Assembly: GCA_963848205.1 (NCBI GenBank)
Contig: CAWKCV010000001.1
Span: 186,001 to 250,000 of the forward strand
DNA from: BOG-908 sp963848205
Lineage (GTDB): Bacteria > Pseudomonadota > Alphaproteobacteria > Acetobacterales > Acetobacteraceae
Reading direction: 5' to 3'
Length of the DNA stretch: 64,000 nucleotides
Shown here: piece by piece, positions 40,466 to 50,864 of the stretch
Layout: each line of letters starts with the position of its first letter
How positions within the stretch are numbered: the stretch's first letter is position 1
Made by a program: the position numbers and the translations under genes
The notes under the pieces: model-generated
Told to the model about the DNA's origin: nothing
What the model saw: the letters and a program-made list of their open reading frames with translations, nothing else
Database searches by the model: none

Positions 40466-40813
40466 ATGCTGGCCAAACTGCAGGCGGTGATCGTCGAGAG
40501 CCTGGAAGCCGACAAGGCGGAGGAGGTGGTCGCCATCGACCTCGCCGGCCGCGCCTCGTTCGCCGACCGCATGGTCATCGCGACCGGGCTCGCCGACCGC
40601 CAGATCAGTGCGATGGCCACGCATCTGGAAGACAGGCTCGGCGAAGCCGGCGTCAAACGCGTGCGCGTCGAAGGTGCGGGCGGCTCGGACTGGGTGCTGA
40701 TCGATGCCGGCGACATCGTCATCCACCTGTTCAAGCCGGACGCGCGTGCCCTCTACGCGCTGGAAAAAATGTGGGGCGCCGATTTCGACGATGCGGCCGC
40801 CCAGAATGTCTGA
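40466..40813 (+). CDS. rsfS: Ribosomal silencing factor RsfS
   Basis: Binds ribosomal protein uL14 and blocks subunit joining in starvation. The core is 115 aa from ATG 40466: VIVESLEADKAEEVVAIDL, FADRMVIATGLADRQISAMA, GSDWVLIDAGDIVIHLFKPD and YALEKMWG. The frame stays open upstream for 61 more codons (lysine/alanine/proline-rich, typical of N-terminal tails in this group) back to an ATC at 40283 that sits five bases after AGGAGAG, where a start codon would be expected. The N-terminus is therefore uncertain. It overlaps nadD if the long form is used. Confidence 0.88.
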   Translation: MLAKLQAVIVESLEADKAEEVVAIDLAGRASFADRMVIATGLADRQISAMATHLEDRLGEAGVKRVRVEGAGGSDWVLIDAGDIVIHLFKPDARALYALEKMWGADFDDAAAQNV

Positions 40814-41029
40814 CCCACCCGGCCTCCCTCCTTCCTAGATGTCGTTGACCCCGCTTCTCCAGACACCGGCCATATTCCAGTTCCACGCGTTCCTGGCACG
40901 GGCCGCCCTCGTTCGGTATCCATACGCTGCGCCACGGTCCGCCCTGATCATCGCCGGCGCATTCACCCTCGTGCCGGGCCGCATCATGAACCACGCCGTG
41001 TTCGGCATGCTGGAGGGTGCGACAGCGCT

Positions 41030-41485
41030 GTGCGGCTGATCGCGATCGGGCGGCTGCGGGCCGGGCCGGAAGCAGACCTGTTCGAGCGATACGCGACGCG
41101 CCTGCGCCCCAGATTGTCGGTCAGCGAACTGCCCGACGGGCACGGTGCACCAGCCGAAATCAAGCGGCGCGAAAGCGAGGCGCTGCTGGCCGCATTGCCG
41201 GGCGACTCACTCGTCGTGGCGCTCGATCTGGGTGGCCCGATGCTGTCCAGCGAAACCTTCGCCGCGCGCCTGCAGGAATGGAACGATGCAGGCCGCAACG
41301 TGACCTTTCTGATCGGCGGCGCAGAGGGGCTGGCGCGGCCGGTGCTGGAACGTGCGCAATCCACGCTGTCGCTCGGATCATTCACCTGGCCGCACATGCT
41401 GGTGCGGGTGATGCTGGTGGAGCAGATTTATCGGGCGCAATGTATCCTGGGCGGGCATCCTTATCATCGGGCGGGGCGGCCTTAG
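41030..41485 (+). CDS. rlmH: 23S rRNA (pseudouridine1915-N3)-methyltransferase RlmH
   Basis: SPOUT methyltransferase for 23S rRNA helix 69; 151 aa. The knot region is complete: VALDLGGPMLSSETFA, VTFLIGGAEGL and LSLGSFTWPHMLVRVMLVEQIYRA, ending GHPYHRAGRP. The start is GTG 41030 with GGAG about a dozen bases upstream. The 215 bases between rsfS and this gene contain no clear gene. A degenerate palindrome follows the stop codon. Confidence 0.96.
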   Translation: MRLIAIGRLRAGPEADLFERYATRLRPRLSVSELPDGHGAPAEIKRRESEALLAALPGDSLVVALDLGGPMLSSETFAARLQEWNDAGRNVTFLIGGAEGLARPVLERAQSTLSLGSFTWPHMLVRVMLVEQIYRAQCILGGHPYHRAGRP

Positions 41486-41495
41486 GAAGGAGAGG

Positions 41496-41536
41496 AAGAA
41501 TCTTCCTTTCCGCAGAAAAGAAGCAAAAGAACTTTG
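41496..41536 (+). repeat. REP-like palindrome, copy 8 (3' of rlmH, degenerate)
   Basis: CTTCCTTTCC and AGAAAAGAAG pair imperfectly (about 41502-41522), followed by CAAAAGAACTTTG. It has the same orientation relative to the upstream gene as other gene-end copies. Confidence 0.65.
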
Positions 41537-41561
41537 CTCCCGCGCATTTGCAGCCTAGCGG

Positions 41562-42447
41562 CTAGATAGACATGCCGTCGTGGGCGACTCTCAGGCCGGC
41601 CGCTTCTACCGCTTTGCGTTCTGGCGATCCCTCGATCAACATCGGGTTGGAATTATTGATGTGCAAATAGATGCACCTTGCCGACAGTCCCGCCAGTTTC
41701 TCCAGCGATCCGCCGGGACCGCTGACGGGCACGTGGCCCATGCGCCGGCTCGATTTATGGCTGAGCCCGGCTGCAATCATCTCGTCGTCGGTAAACAGCG
41801 TGCCATCGAAAAACACCTTGTCCGCATCTTGCAGGCGGTCCAGCACCGCTTGCGTGATCTCCGCACAAGCCGGCGCGATCACCACCACCTCGTCGCCGGC
41901 CTGCAAGCGCGCTGCATACGTGACGGCAGGCTGTGCCGCCGCAGCCGCCCGGTCTTCCTGATACAACGGTATCTTGCCCGGCATCTCCAGCAAGGTGAGC
42001 GACAGACCCACGCCGATATCCGTCAGAACGTCGGTCTCCAGCATCACCTGGTCCACCAGCGCGGGATCGAGCGAGGCGAAGATCGGGTTGGCACGCAAAA
42101 CACGCAATATCGCCGGTGCCGCGTAAATCCGCAGGCGCTGCTGCTCGCGCAGCACCAGCAGCCCGGCCAGGCCATCCACATCGGCGTTCAGCAGCACAAC
42201 GCACACGATCGGCGAGTGGCGAGGGCCGCGCGGCGCCAAAGCGCCGCGTCTGCAGAATCTGCTGCCGCAGATCGGGTGAGGCGCCCACCAGCGCCCACTG
42301 CGCACCGTCCGCACTCACCGCCATGCCCATCTGGGTGCGCGGCGCAGCCCTGGGGTCGCCTGCACGCGCCAGCGTGCAGCCAAGGCAGCCGCAATTCCAT
42401 TGAGGGAACCCGCCGCCTGCGGCCGAGCCGAGCACGATGCACTTCAT
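41562..42447 (-). CDS. pqqB: Pyrroloquinoline quinone biosynthesis protein PqqB, apparent frameshift
   Basis: Metallo-beta-lactamase-fold protein of PQQ synthesis. The N-terminus MKCIVLGSAAGGGFPQWNCG, with its CxC-type zinc motif, starts at ATG 42447 and reads to LRQQILQT. From 42249-42236 on, the family sequence continues in the next frame: PRGPRHSPIVCVVLLNADVD, then IYLHINNSNPMLIEG. The span of 886 bases is one more than a multiple of three; removing one base gives about 294 aa, normal for PqqB. Other pqq genes are not in the window. If the shift is real the gene is broken. Confidence 0.85.
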
Positions 42448-42578
42448 GCGTGCTGTCTCGCCTGGGGAGCGCGGCCGGGCAAGCCCGCCGGTTGCGTGAC
42501 AGACGCAAGACACGTTGTTAGACACCCACCGCGCCGGCCACTCCAGGCGCCCCGGCAAGCACCCCAGGGGATTCCGAG

Positions 42579-43511
42579 ATGAAGATCGTCGCCTGTAACA
42601 GCAACCGGCCTTTGGCCGAGGCGGTGGCGAAGCGTCTGGACCTGCCGCTGACACGCGCCTCCGTGCGCCGCTTCGCCGACAACGAGATTTTCGTCGAAAT
42701 CCAGGAAAACGTGCGTGGCGAGGACGTATTCGTCATCCAGAGCACCAGCTTCCCGGCCAACGACCACCTGATGGAGCTGCTCATCATGCTCGACGCGCTG
42801 CGTCGCAGCTCCGCGCGCCGCGTGACCGCGGTCATTCCCTATTTCGGCTATGCGCGGCAGGACCGGAAATCGGCGGCACGCACGCCGATCAGCGCGAAAC
42901 TCGTCGCCAACCTCATCACCGAGGCAGGTGCCAACCGTGTGCTGACGCTCGATCTGCACGCCGGCCAGATACAGGGCTTCTTCGACATCCCGCTCGACAA
43001 TCTGTATGCCGCGCCGCTGTTCATCGCCGACATACGCGAGCGTTACAAAGACCGCGACATCATGATCGTCTCGCCGGACGTCGGCGGCGTGGTGCGAGCG
43101 CGTGCATTGGCGACCCGGCTGAACAGCGACCTGGCGATCATCGACAAGCGACGCGAACGCGCCGGCATGTCCGAAGTGATGAACGTGATCGGCGATGTCG
43201 CGGGGCGCGATTGCATCCTGCTCGACGATATCTGCGATTCCGGCGGCACCCTCTGCAACGCGGCCGACGCGCTGATCCAGGAAGGTGCGAGTTCCGTGGG
43301 CGTGTATGTCACCCACGGCGTGCTCTCCGGCGGCGCCGTCGCACGCATCACGGCATCCCCGATCGAAATGATGACGATCACCGACAGTATTCTCGCGACG
43401 GACGCGGTGATGCAGGCGCCGAATTTGCGGCAGGCGCCGATCGCACCGCTGCTGGCCGAAGCGATGCGCCGGATTTCCGATGAGAGCTCGGTGAGCTCGT
43501 TGTTCGACTGA
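42579..43511 (+). CDS. prs: Ribose-phosphate pyrophosphokinase
   Basis: Makes PRPP from ribose-5-phosphate and ATP, the precursor of nucleotides, histidine and (with TrpD here) tryptophan; 310 aa. Motifs are RRFADNEIFVEIQENVRGEDVF split by the flexible loop, YFGYARQDRKSAARTPISAK (ATP site), LTLDLHAGQIQGFF, VSPDVGGVVRA and the PRPP loop LLDDICDSGGTLCNAA. Divergent from pqqB. Confidence 0.97.
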   Translation: MKIVACNSNRPLAEAVAKRLDLPLTRASVRRFADNEIFVEIQENVRGEDVFVIQSTSFPANDHLMELLIMLDALRRSSARRVTAVIPYFGYARQDRKSAARTPISAKLVANLITEAGANRVLTLDLHAGQIQGFFDIPLDNLYAAPLFIADIRERYKDRDIMIVSPDVGGVVRARALATRLNSDLAIIDKRRERAGMSEVMNVIGDVAGRDCILLDDICDSGGTLCNAADALIQEGASSVGVYVTHGVLSGGAVARITASPIEMMTITDSILATDAVMQAPNLRQAPIAPLLAEAMRRISDESSVSSLFD

Positions 43512-43574
43512 GGTGAGCATGTCTTTTCTCGAAACGCATTCCGCTGTTCCCGCTGCGTCCCGCGGTGGTGCGGC

Positions 43575-44126
43575 ATGCTGATCGGGCGTTCGTTCATATT
43601 CCTGCGGCATGGCGAGACGGAGTGGAACCGGCGCGGACTGAGCCAGGGACGCAGCGATATCGCGCTGAACGAGACGGGTGTGGAGCAGGCACGTGCCGCA
43701 GCAAGTCTGTTGATGGCGGCTGGCATAAAACGGATCGTCAGTTCGACGCTCGTGCGTGCGCAGCAAACGGCCACGATCGTGGCCGATGTGCTTAAACTCG
43801 AGGTACGAACCGACGCCGACTTGCGGGAGGCAAGTTTCGGCATCCACGAAGGCACTGCTATGGGCGACTGGTATGACGGCTGGGTCGCCGGCCACCACAC
43901 GCCGGAAGGCGGCGAACGCTTCGCCGACCTGCAGGTGCGTGCGCTGGGCGCTGTCAACCGGGCTCTTCAGCCCCCTGGATTGGTGCTGATCGTGGCACAT
44001 GGCTCGCTGTTCCGTTCGGTGCGCGCAGCGATGGGCCTGTCGGCCATGGTGCGCACCGACAACGGTGTTCCGCTGCGGTGCACCCCGGGCCGACGCTGGA
44101 CGATCGAGCCTATTTCACCCGGGTGA
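43575..44126 (+). CDS. Histidine phosphatase family protein
   Basis: 183-aa phosphoglycerate-mutase-like phosphatase. The catalytic RHG motif is in FIFLRHGETEWNRRGLSQGR, the second arginine in VSSTLVRAQQTA, the acid in DLREASFGIHEG and the second histidine in VLIVAHGSLFRSV. Substrate unknown; such proteins act on phosphosugars, nucleotides or cobalamin precursors. Its 3' end overlaps a convergent secreted-protein gene by 17 bases. Confidence 0.88.
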   Translation: MLIGRSFIFLRHGETEWNRRGLSQGRSDIALNETGVEQARAAASLLMAAGIKRIVSSTLVRAQQTATIVADVLKLEVRTDADLREASFGIHEGTAMGDWYDGWVAGHHTPEGGERFADLQVRALGAVNRALQPPGLVLIVAHGSLFRSVRAAMGLSAMVRTDNGVPLRCTPGRRWTIEPISPG

Positions 44127-44442
44127 AATCGCCGAGCTGACAGATGCTGTGCAGGCTATTCAGCCGGATAGTCGCCTGATTGGCGCACAGGTTTTCCGTG
44201 CTGAGACTATCCTGCACATAGGTGAAACCGTCCGACTCGTCCTTCAGCCCGAAGCACGGCGTCAGCATTTTCACCCGATACACCTCATGGCCGCGCATGT
44301 GATACAGCACGGTGCTGTTGTCGAGTATCTCCGTCTGCTCGATATTCGGCACATACAGACACGTTGTCTTGGGATCCTGCGCCGGCGCCGCAAAGGCCGG
44401 CAGTGCCAAGGTAAGGCCCAGCAGTATCAAGCGTATTTTCAC
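44110..44442 (-). CDS. Secreted protein of unknown function, DUF6491-like
   Basis: 110-aa protein with a signal peptide (MKIRLILLGLTLALPAFA, cleavage after AFA likely), so periplasmic. The mature part, CLYVPNIEQTEILDNSTVLY and YRVKMLTPCFGLKDE, has the cysteine spacing of small DUF6491-type proteins. Three cysteines remain after cleavage. The GTG at 44442 is preferred because GGAGG lies five bases upstream; an ATG at 44460 is less well placed. It may follow uvrB on the same strand, separated by a palindrome. Confidence 0.68.
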   Translation of the reverse strand: MKIRLILLGLTLALPAFAAPAQDPKTTCLYVPNIEQTEILDNSTVLYHMRGHEVYRVKMLTPCFGLKDESDGFTYVQDSLSTENLCANQATIRLNSLHSICQLGDFTRVK

Positions 44443-44457
44443 AGCAGCCTCCATAAA

Positions 44458-44499
44458 CAAAAGTCCTCTGGTTCTTTTCTTCAGAAAAGAACGCCTTCC

Positions 44500-44500
<1 letters not shown>
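44458..44500 (-). repeat. REP-like palindrome, copy 9 (3' of uvrB)
   Basis: The perfect arms are GTTCTTTTCT (44471-44480) and AGAAAAGAAC (44483-44492) with a two-base loop. It lies directly beyond the uvrB stop and before the secreted-protein gene. Confidence 0.8.
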
Positions 44501-46683
<2,183 letters not shown>

Positions 46684-46721
46684 TGGTGAAACATGGGGCC
46701 GATGAGGCTGGTGGCCAACAA

Positions 46722-46770
46722 GGAAGAAAGCAGTCCTTTTTTGAAAAAAAGGACCAGAAAACTTTTATCT
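46722..46770 (+). repeat. REP-like palindrome, copy 10 (left half of a facing pair)
   Basis: The arms are GTCCTTTTTT (46733-46742) and AAAAAAGGAC (46745-46754), then CAGAAAACTTTTATC. Pairs with copy 11 in the same facing layout as copies 5 and 6. It sits upstream of uvrB, with no gene ending into it on the plus strand. Confidence 0.85.
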
Positions 46771-46811
46771 CCTGACATGTGCCGGCTGCAGGCACACGCG
46801 AAGCGGGGCAG

Positions 46812-46848
46812 CGGTCTTTTGCTTTTTTTCAGAAAAGACGGCCTTCGA
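46812..46848 (-). repeat. REP-like palindrome, copy 11 (overlaps the end of a TPR protein gene)
   Basis: GTCTTTT (46814-46820) pairs with AAAAGAC (46833-46839). The stop codon of the upstream minus-strand gene (46829-46831) lies inside the hairpin, so the repeat encodes its final residues (GRLF). Confidence 0.8.
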
Positions 46849-48226
46849 ACCCCGTCAGCGCCGCCCTGCACAACGCCAGCCAGGCACCCGGCGAGACATG
46901 CTGTCCGACATTCTGCCAGCTCGAAAATTGCCCAATGTAGCCCACCGCCACCCGCGTCCCGAGCCATTCGATGCTGCACGCCGGATGCGCGTCATCGGCC
47001 AGGCGCACACACAGCAGCCGGTTTGCTGGATTATAGGCGGCCAGCCGGTCGGCAAGGATGAGTATCTCGTCGTCGCTCAGCCGCTCGTAGCGCTGGAACA
47101 GGAAAATGCGCTCGCCGGCCTGCAAATCCTCCAGCAGTTTGCGGGCGAGAAACCGCATCCGCTGGCATTGCCTGGCGAAGAGCTGGTCGAAATCGGCACC
47201 GCTCGTCGTGTGGATTTCGGTGTGCGTGCGCAGATTGTAGCGGGTGTCGGAAACGCCGTATTCGGTGCGCCACACCGGCTCCAGCTTGGTGTTCTGGGGT
47301 GCACCGACACCCTCGAAGCGCTCGGCAAGGCCGCGGACGAGCAGATGCAGCGGGATGTAGCCGAAGCGCAGCAGACCGAGGGGCTCCACGTTGAAGCGGC
47401 GCTGCGCGATGCCGAACTCGCAATTGAAGCCGAGCGATTCGAAGGAAGCCATCACGCGCATATCGTCGGACGTATCGGCCGATGGCGCGGCTTCGGGCGG
47501 CGTGGCTATCGCGGCACCGTCGAACTGGGCCTCCTGATCGACGCGGGCGAGGCGGGCCCGGATGAGCTTGGCGTCCGACGCAGCCGCCTTTGGCAGGCAG
47601 TGTTGCAGGGCCGCGCGAGCTTGGCTGTAGTGCTGGCGTCGGCAGGCAATTTCGGCATAGCGGATCGCGACGCGGGCCACCTCCGGCCAGCGATCGAGGG
47701 CGCGTCGCAACACGGCGTCCGTCTGCAGTTCATCGCCCGCGTTCTGGTAGAAACGCGCGACTTCGAGCCAGGCCTGCCATTCGCCCGAATGATTGGCGTC
47801 GAGCGCCGCCGCTGCATGTGCCAGCGTATCGTAGAGCCGCACGGTCGCTGGCGGCAGGAACGCCGTCTCCGTCGCGGTGACGATCTCAATGGCAAGGCTG
47901 AGCGTCTCGGGCATGGCAGCTGGAATATGACGCCAGGCAAACCGGAAGCCGGACGTGAGCGCTTGCGGGTGGTCGGAGTTGTTCTGCGCGACGTCGGTGC
48001 GCGACCGGCCATACTCCGCCGTGCCGATCGGCTGGCCGTTTGCGTGCACCACGATCCTGTCGATCGGCTCCGTCATGGCGAGCGCCCAACCCTCGACCAT
48101 CGCGCCGAACTCCCGCGTCAGCACGTGTTTCGGCCCGTCCAGGCTTCCCCGGAACGCCCGGGTGGTCAGGCGGCCTGGCGACTGGGTATGCACCGGGGAG
48201 GCAAGCTTCGCGGGTGCATCTGCCAT
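46829..48226 (-). CDS. Uncharacterised TPR-containing protein, DUF1796-like C-terminus
   Basis: 465-aa protein without a signal peptide. Residues about 35-150 form a beta-rich domain (GWALAMTEPIDRIVVHANGQ). Residues about 155-235 are TPR-like (AWLEVARFYQNAGDELQTDA, ALDRWPEVARVAIRYAEIAC). The C-terminal part opens with SFESLGFNCEFGIAQRRF, reminiscent of DUF1796-type papain-like proteins (SLGxNC), followed by ERIFLFQRYERLSDDEI. Similar proteins occur in surface-polysaccharide loci. I use ATG 48226 (MADAPAKLAS). The stop codon falls in a palindrome. It is divergent from an acyltransferase gene. Function not recognised. Confidence 0.6.
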   Translation of the reverse strand: MADAPAKLASPVHTQSPGRLTTRAFRGSLDGPKHVLTREFGAMVEGWALAMTEPIDRIVVHANGQPIGTAEYGRSRTDVAQNNSDHPQALTSGFRFAWRHIPAAMPETLSLAIEIVTATETAFLPPATVRLYDTLAHAAAALDANHSGEWQAWLEVARFYQNAGDELQTDAVLRRALDRWPEVARVAIRYAEIACRRQHYSQARAALQHCLPKAAASDAKLIRARLARVDQEAQFDGAAIATPPEAAPSADTSDDMRVMASFESLGFNCEFGIAQRRFNVEPLGLLRFGYIPLHLLVRGLAERFEGVGAPQNTKLEPVWRTEYGVSDTRYNLRTHTEIHTTSGADFDQLFARQCQRMRFLARKLLEDLQAGERIFLFQRYERLSDDEILILADRLAAYNPANRLLCVRLADDAHPACSIEWLGTRVAVGYIGQFSSWQNVGQHVSPGAWLALCRAALTGFEGRLF

Positions 48227-48352
48227 TACGGGCGTTCCAGGCTGTTCCAGGCAAACCAACCATAGATCGGCTGGCCTTGAGGCGATACGCGGCTTGGAGG
48301 ATGCTGGCGCGTCGGTCTGAGTATCGCAGATCGGGGAGGGCGCCGGACAGAC

Positions 48353-49393
48353 GTGCTGGGATATTATCGCTTTGGCATGGCGCTCATCGTCGGGGCGCAT
48401 CACGCGGGCTGGTGGCCGTCCAGCTACAAGGTCGGCATTCCTTGCGTGATGGCGTTCCTGATGATTTCAGGACATGGCGTCTCGGCGCTTGGCGAGCGCT
48501 TCTTCCGGGAAGCGGATGGTCGCGTCGTTGCAGTGAGGCATGCGAACTGGCTGTTCTGGCAGGACCGGGTCTTGCGGATTTATCCGCAATATTACTTCTG
48601 GCTGCTGGTGACAGCCTTTCTCGTGCTGGTGCTGCACAAGCATTGGCTTTTCCACGCCGGCAAGCCGGACTTCGTCAACATACTCTGCAATCTGACTGTC
48701 TTCCCGGTCAGTTTCTTCATGTATATTCCGAGCCTGTTCGCGCTGTTCATCCTGCCGCAGGCCTGGTCGCTCAGCACCGAACTGTTTTTCTATACCCTGT
48801 TTCCTGCGCTCGCCCGTTGGCAATGGCTGGGGTGGGCGTGTGCGCTCGGCGGGCTATGCGTGTTCGCGCTTGGCAGCATGAATGTGCTCTCGCCGGAGGT
48901 GTTCACCTACCGCCTGCTACCCGGCACGTTCCCCTATATCATGCTCGGCCGGGCGGTGTGGCGGCACGACCGGCTGATGCAGTGGGTGATCGTTCTCGGC
49001 TTCCAGGCCGATCTGGTGCTGGTATGGGCCACCGGCCATCTTGGCCTGGGCCTGAACCGCGAGCTGCTGTTCGGCATGCTGCCGACCTACGCGCTGTTCT
49101 GGGCGGCTTCCCATGCGCCTTCCGTTCGCTGGGACAGGCTGCTCGGCAATCTCACCTACGGCATCTATCTCAGCCACATGGCGGTGCTGGTGCTGATCCA
49201 TCAGCCGGTGCATGCGCTTGCCTGGCGGATCGTCAGCGTGGTGGGCGGGTCGGTGGCGCTTGGCTGGCTGTCCTACGTGATCATCGAGGTGCCGATGACC
49301 CGCCTGCGCAACCGGCTCAAGCCGAAGCCGGCGCCAGAGCCGGCGTCTGCGCTGCCACAACGCTCTGCAACGCCCGCGCCACTTCCTGCATGA
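48353..49393 (+). CDS. Acyltransferase 3 family membrane protein
   Basis: 346-aa integral membrane protein with about nine to ten hydrophobic segments, of the family that transfers acetyl or other acyl groups to cell-surface sugars. Family marks are the early histidines (MALIVGAHHAGWW), RVLRIYPQYYFWLL, QAWSLSTELFFYTLFP and LGNLTYGIYLSHM. The start is a GTG at 48353. The 3' end overlaps the convergent TPR glycosyltransferase gene by 77 bases. The acceptor is unknown; the neighbours suggest a glycan. Confidence 0.85.
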   Translation: MLGYYRFGMALIVGAHHAGWWPSSYKVGIPCVMAFLMISGHGVSALGERFFREADGRVVAVRHANWLFWQDRVLRIYPQYYFWLLVTAFLVLVLHKHWLFHAGKPDFVNILCNLTVFPVSFFMYIPSLFALFILPQAWSLSTELFFYTLFPALARWQWLGWACALGGLCVFALGSMNVLSPEVFTYRLLPGTFPYIMLGRAVWRHDRLMQWVIVLGFQADLVLVWATGHLGLGLNRELLFGMLPTYALFWAASHAPSVRWDRLLGNLTYGIYLSHMAVLVLIHQPVHALAWRIVSVVGGSVALGWLSYVIIEVPMTRLRNRLKPKPAPEPASALPQRSATPAPLPA

Positions 49394-50747
49394 CGGGTGC
49401 CCAGTCGGCCGCGCGGGACTGACGGAACAGGCGCAGCGTGGGATACCAGGGGCTGTCCGAGCGGCCGAGCAGCCAGCGCCAGTCGGCGGGTTCGGGTACC
49501 AGCACCCAGGCGGGGCGGCCGAGTGCGCCGGCCAGGTGGACCACGGCGGTATCGACGGCAATCATCAGATCGAGGTTCTGCATCACCGCGCCGGTTTCGG
49601 CGAAGTCGGTCAGCTCCGGCGAGAGGTCGATGAACTGCGGATGGGCGGCGGCGAAGGCGCGATCCTCCTCCGGCATCGGCTTCTGCAGGCCGAAGAAATC
49701 CACGCCCTCGACGGCGAGGATCGAGGCCAGGCCTGCCATGCGGATAGAGCGGCGCAGATTGTTGGGGTGGGTGGGCCGTCCCGACCAGGCCAGCCCGACG
49801 CGCAGCTTGCGTTTGCCCTCGGCGCCTGCAGGACGCAGTTCGTCGAGCCGGTGCGACCAGTGCGCCACGCGCTGCGGGTTGGCGGAGATATAAGGAATGG
49901 GCGTGGGAATCGTGTTGAGCTCGGTGCCGAAGATCTGCGGCAGGCTGGACAGCAGAACATAGGCATCGTGCGGCGGCGCATCTTTCCAGGTGTCGAAACA
50001 GATATCGACGTCAGGATGGCGGCCGAGCAGGGCGGTCACTTCCGGACCCCAGCCGATGGCGAGTTTCGGGACGCGGTGTTTGACGAGCGGGATATAGCGG
50101 GCGAACTGGATCATGTCACCGAAGCCCTGGTCGGCCACCAGCAGCAGCGTGCCACCGGGGAGCGACATGCCGTTCCACTGCGCGGTCGTCATCTTCGGCA
50201 GCGTGCCGCGCGCCTGGTCGAGCTTGTTGCGCCAGGCATATTCCATCCAGCCTGGGGTGTATTCGCCGAGCGAGAGCAGCAGCTCGCCCAGCCCCATATG
50301 GGCAGCCGGGCTTTCCGGCTCCCGCCCGAGCGCTTCGCGGTAACGCAGCGAGGCCAGATCGCGCTCGCCGCGCGTGAGATGCGTCAGTGCGAGTTCGACG
50401 CGATGGGCGGCCGTATCGGGGCTGGTGCGAATGGCCTCGAGCCCGGAAGCCAAAGCTTCGTCGAGCATGTTCTTGCCGCGATAGAGGGCGCACAGATTGA
50501 GGTGCCAGTTGCCGACATTCGGCTGTCTGGCGAGGGCCGCGCGCAGATACTCGATCGCCTCGTCGGCGCGGCCTTCCTGGCCAAGGATGCCGCCGAGCAG
50601 GCCGAGCGCGCCGGGCAGGTCCGGCTGGCGCGCCAGCAGGTCGCGGCAAATGCCCATCGCCTCGTGGATCCGCCGAAGCTTCGCCGCCCCGAGCGCACGG
50701 TTCAGCGCCTGATCGGGTGTTTCAGCGTTAGCGCTCGTATCTGACAT
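49317..50747 (-). CDS. TPR protein with GT9-like glycosyltransferase domain
   Basis: 476-aa cytoplasmic protein. Residues 10-150 are TPR units (ALGLLGGILGQEGRADEAIE, ALASGLEAIRTSPDTAAHRV). The C-terminal half resembles heptosyltransferase/GT9-type proteins: LLLVADQGFGDMIQFARYIP, RVGLAWSGRPTHPNNLRRSI, DLMIAVDTAVVHLAGALGRP and WRWLLGRSDSPWYPTLRLFR. Such TPR-GT9-like proteins act in glycan or O-linked glycosylation pathways, so the precise acceptor is open. The ATG at 50747 is clear. It converges with the acyltransferase gene. Confidence 0.82.
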   Translation of the reverse strand: MSDTSANAETPDQALNRALGAAKLRRIHEAMGICRDLLARQPDLPGALGLLGGILGQEGRADEAIEYLRAALARQPNVGNWHLNLCALYRGKNMLDEALASGLEAIRTSPDTAAHRVELALTHLTRGERDLASLRYREALGREPESPAAHMGLGELLLSLGEYTPGWMEYAWRNKLDQARGTLPKMTTAQWNGMSLPGGTLLLVADQGFGDMIQFARYIPLVKHRVPKLAIGWGPEVTALLGRHPDVDICFDTWKDAPPHDAYVLLSSLPQIFGTELNTIPTPIPYISANPQRVAHWSHRLDELRPAGAEGKRKLRVGLAWSGRPTHPNNLRRSIRMAGLASILAVEGVDFFGLQKPMPEEDRAFAAAHPQFIDLSPELTDFAETGAVMQNLDLMIAVDTAVVHLAGALGRPAWVLVPEPADWRWLLGRSDSPWYPTLRLFRQSRAADWAPVMQEVARALQSVVAAQTPALAPASA

Positions 50748-50797
50748 AAGCCCGCCATATCCGGAATGACCGCCGTTCTAAACGCGATCCCCAAAGT

Positions 50798-50842
50798 CGC
50801 AAAAGTTTTTTGGTCCTTTTTTCCCTAAAAAGGACTGCTTGC
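50798..50842 (-). repeat. REP-like palindrome, copy 12 (between divergent genes)
   Basis: GTCCTTTTT (50813-50821) and AAAAAGGAC (50827-50835) pair around a five-base loop, in the spacer between the divergent TPR-GT gene and the TSUP permease gene. As with copy 7, no transcript should end here. Confidence 0.8.
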
Positions 50843-50864
50843 GTCCTTACTCCCGGAGCCCAGC

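Noticed and set aside
40839..41039. A 66-codon plus-strand frame between rsfS and rlmH
   Set aside because: No ribosome-binding site, no recognisable sequence, and the opposite strand is equally open; not enough to call a gene.
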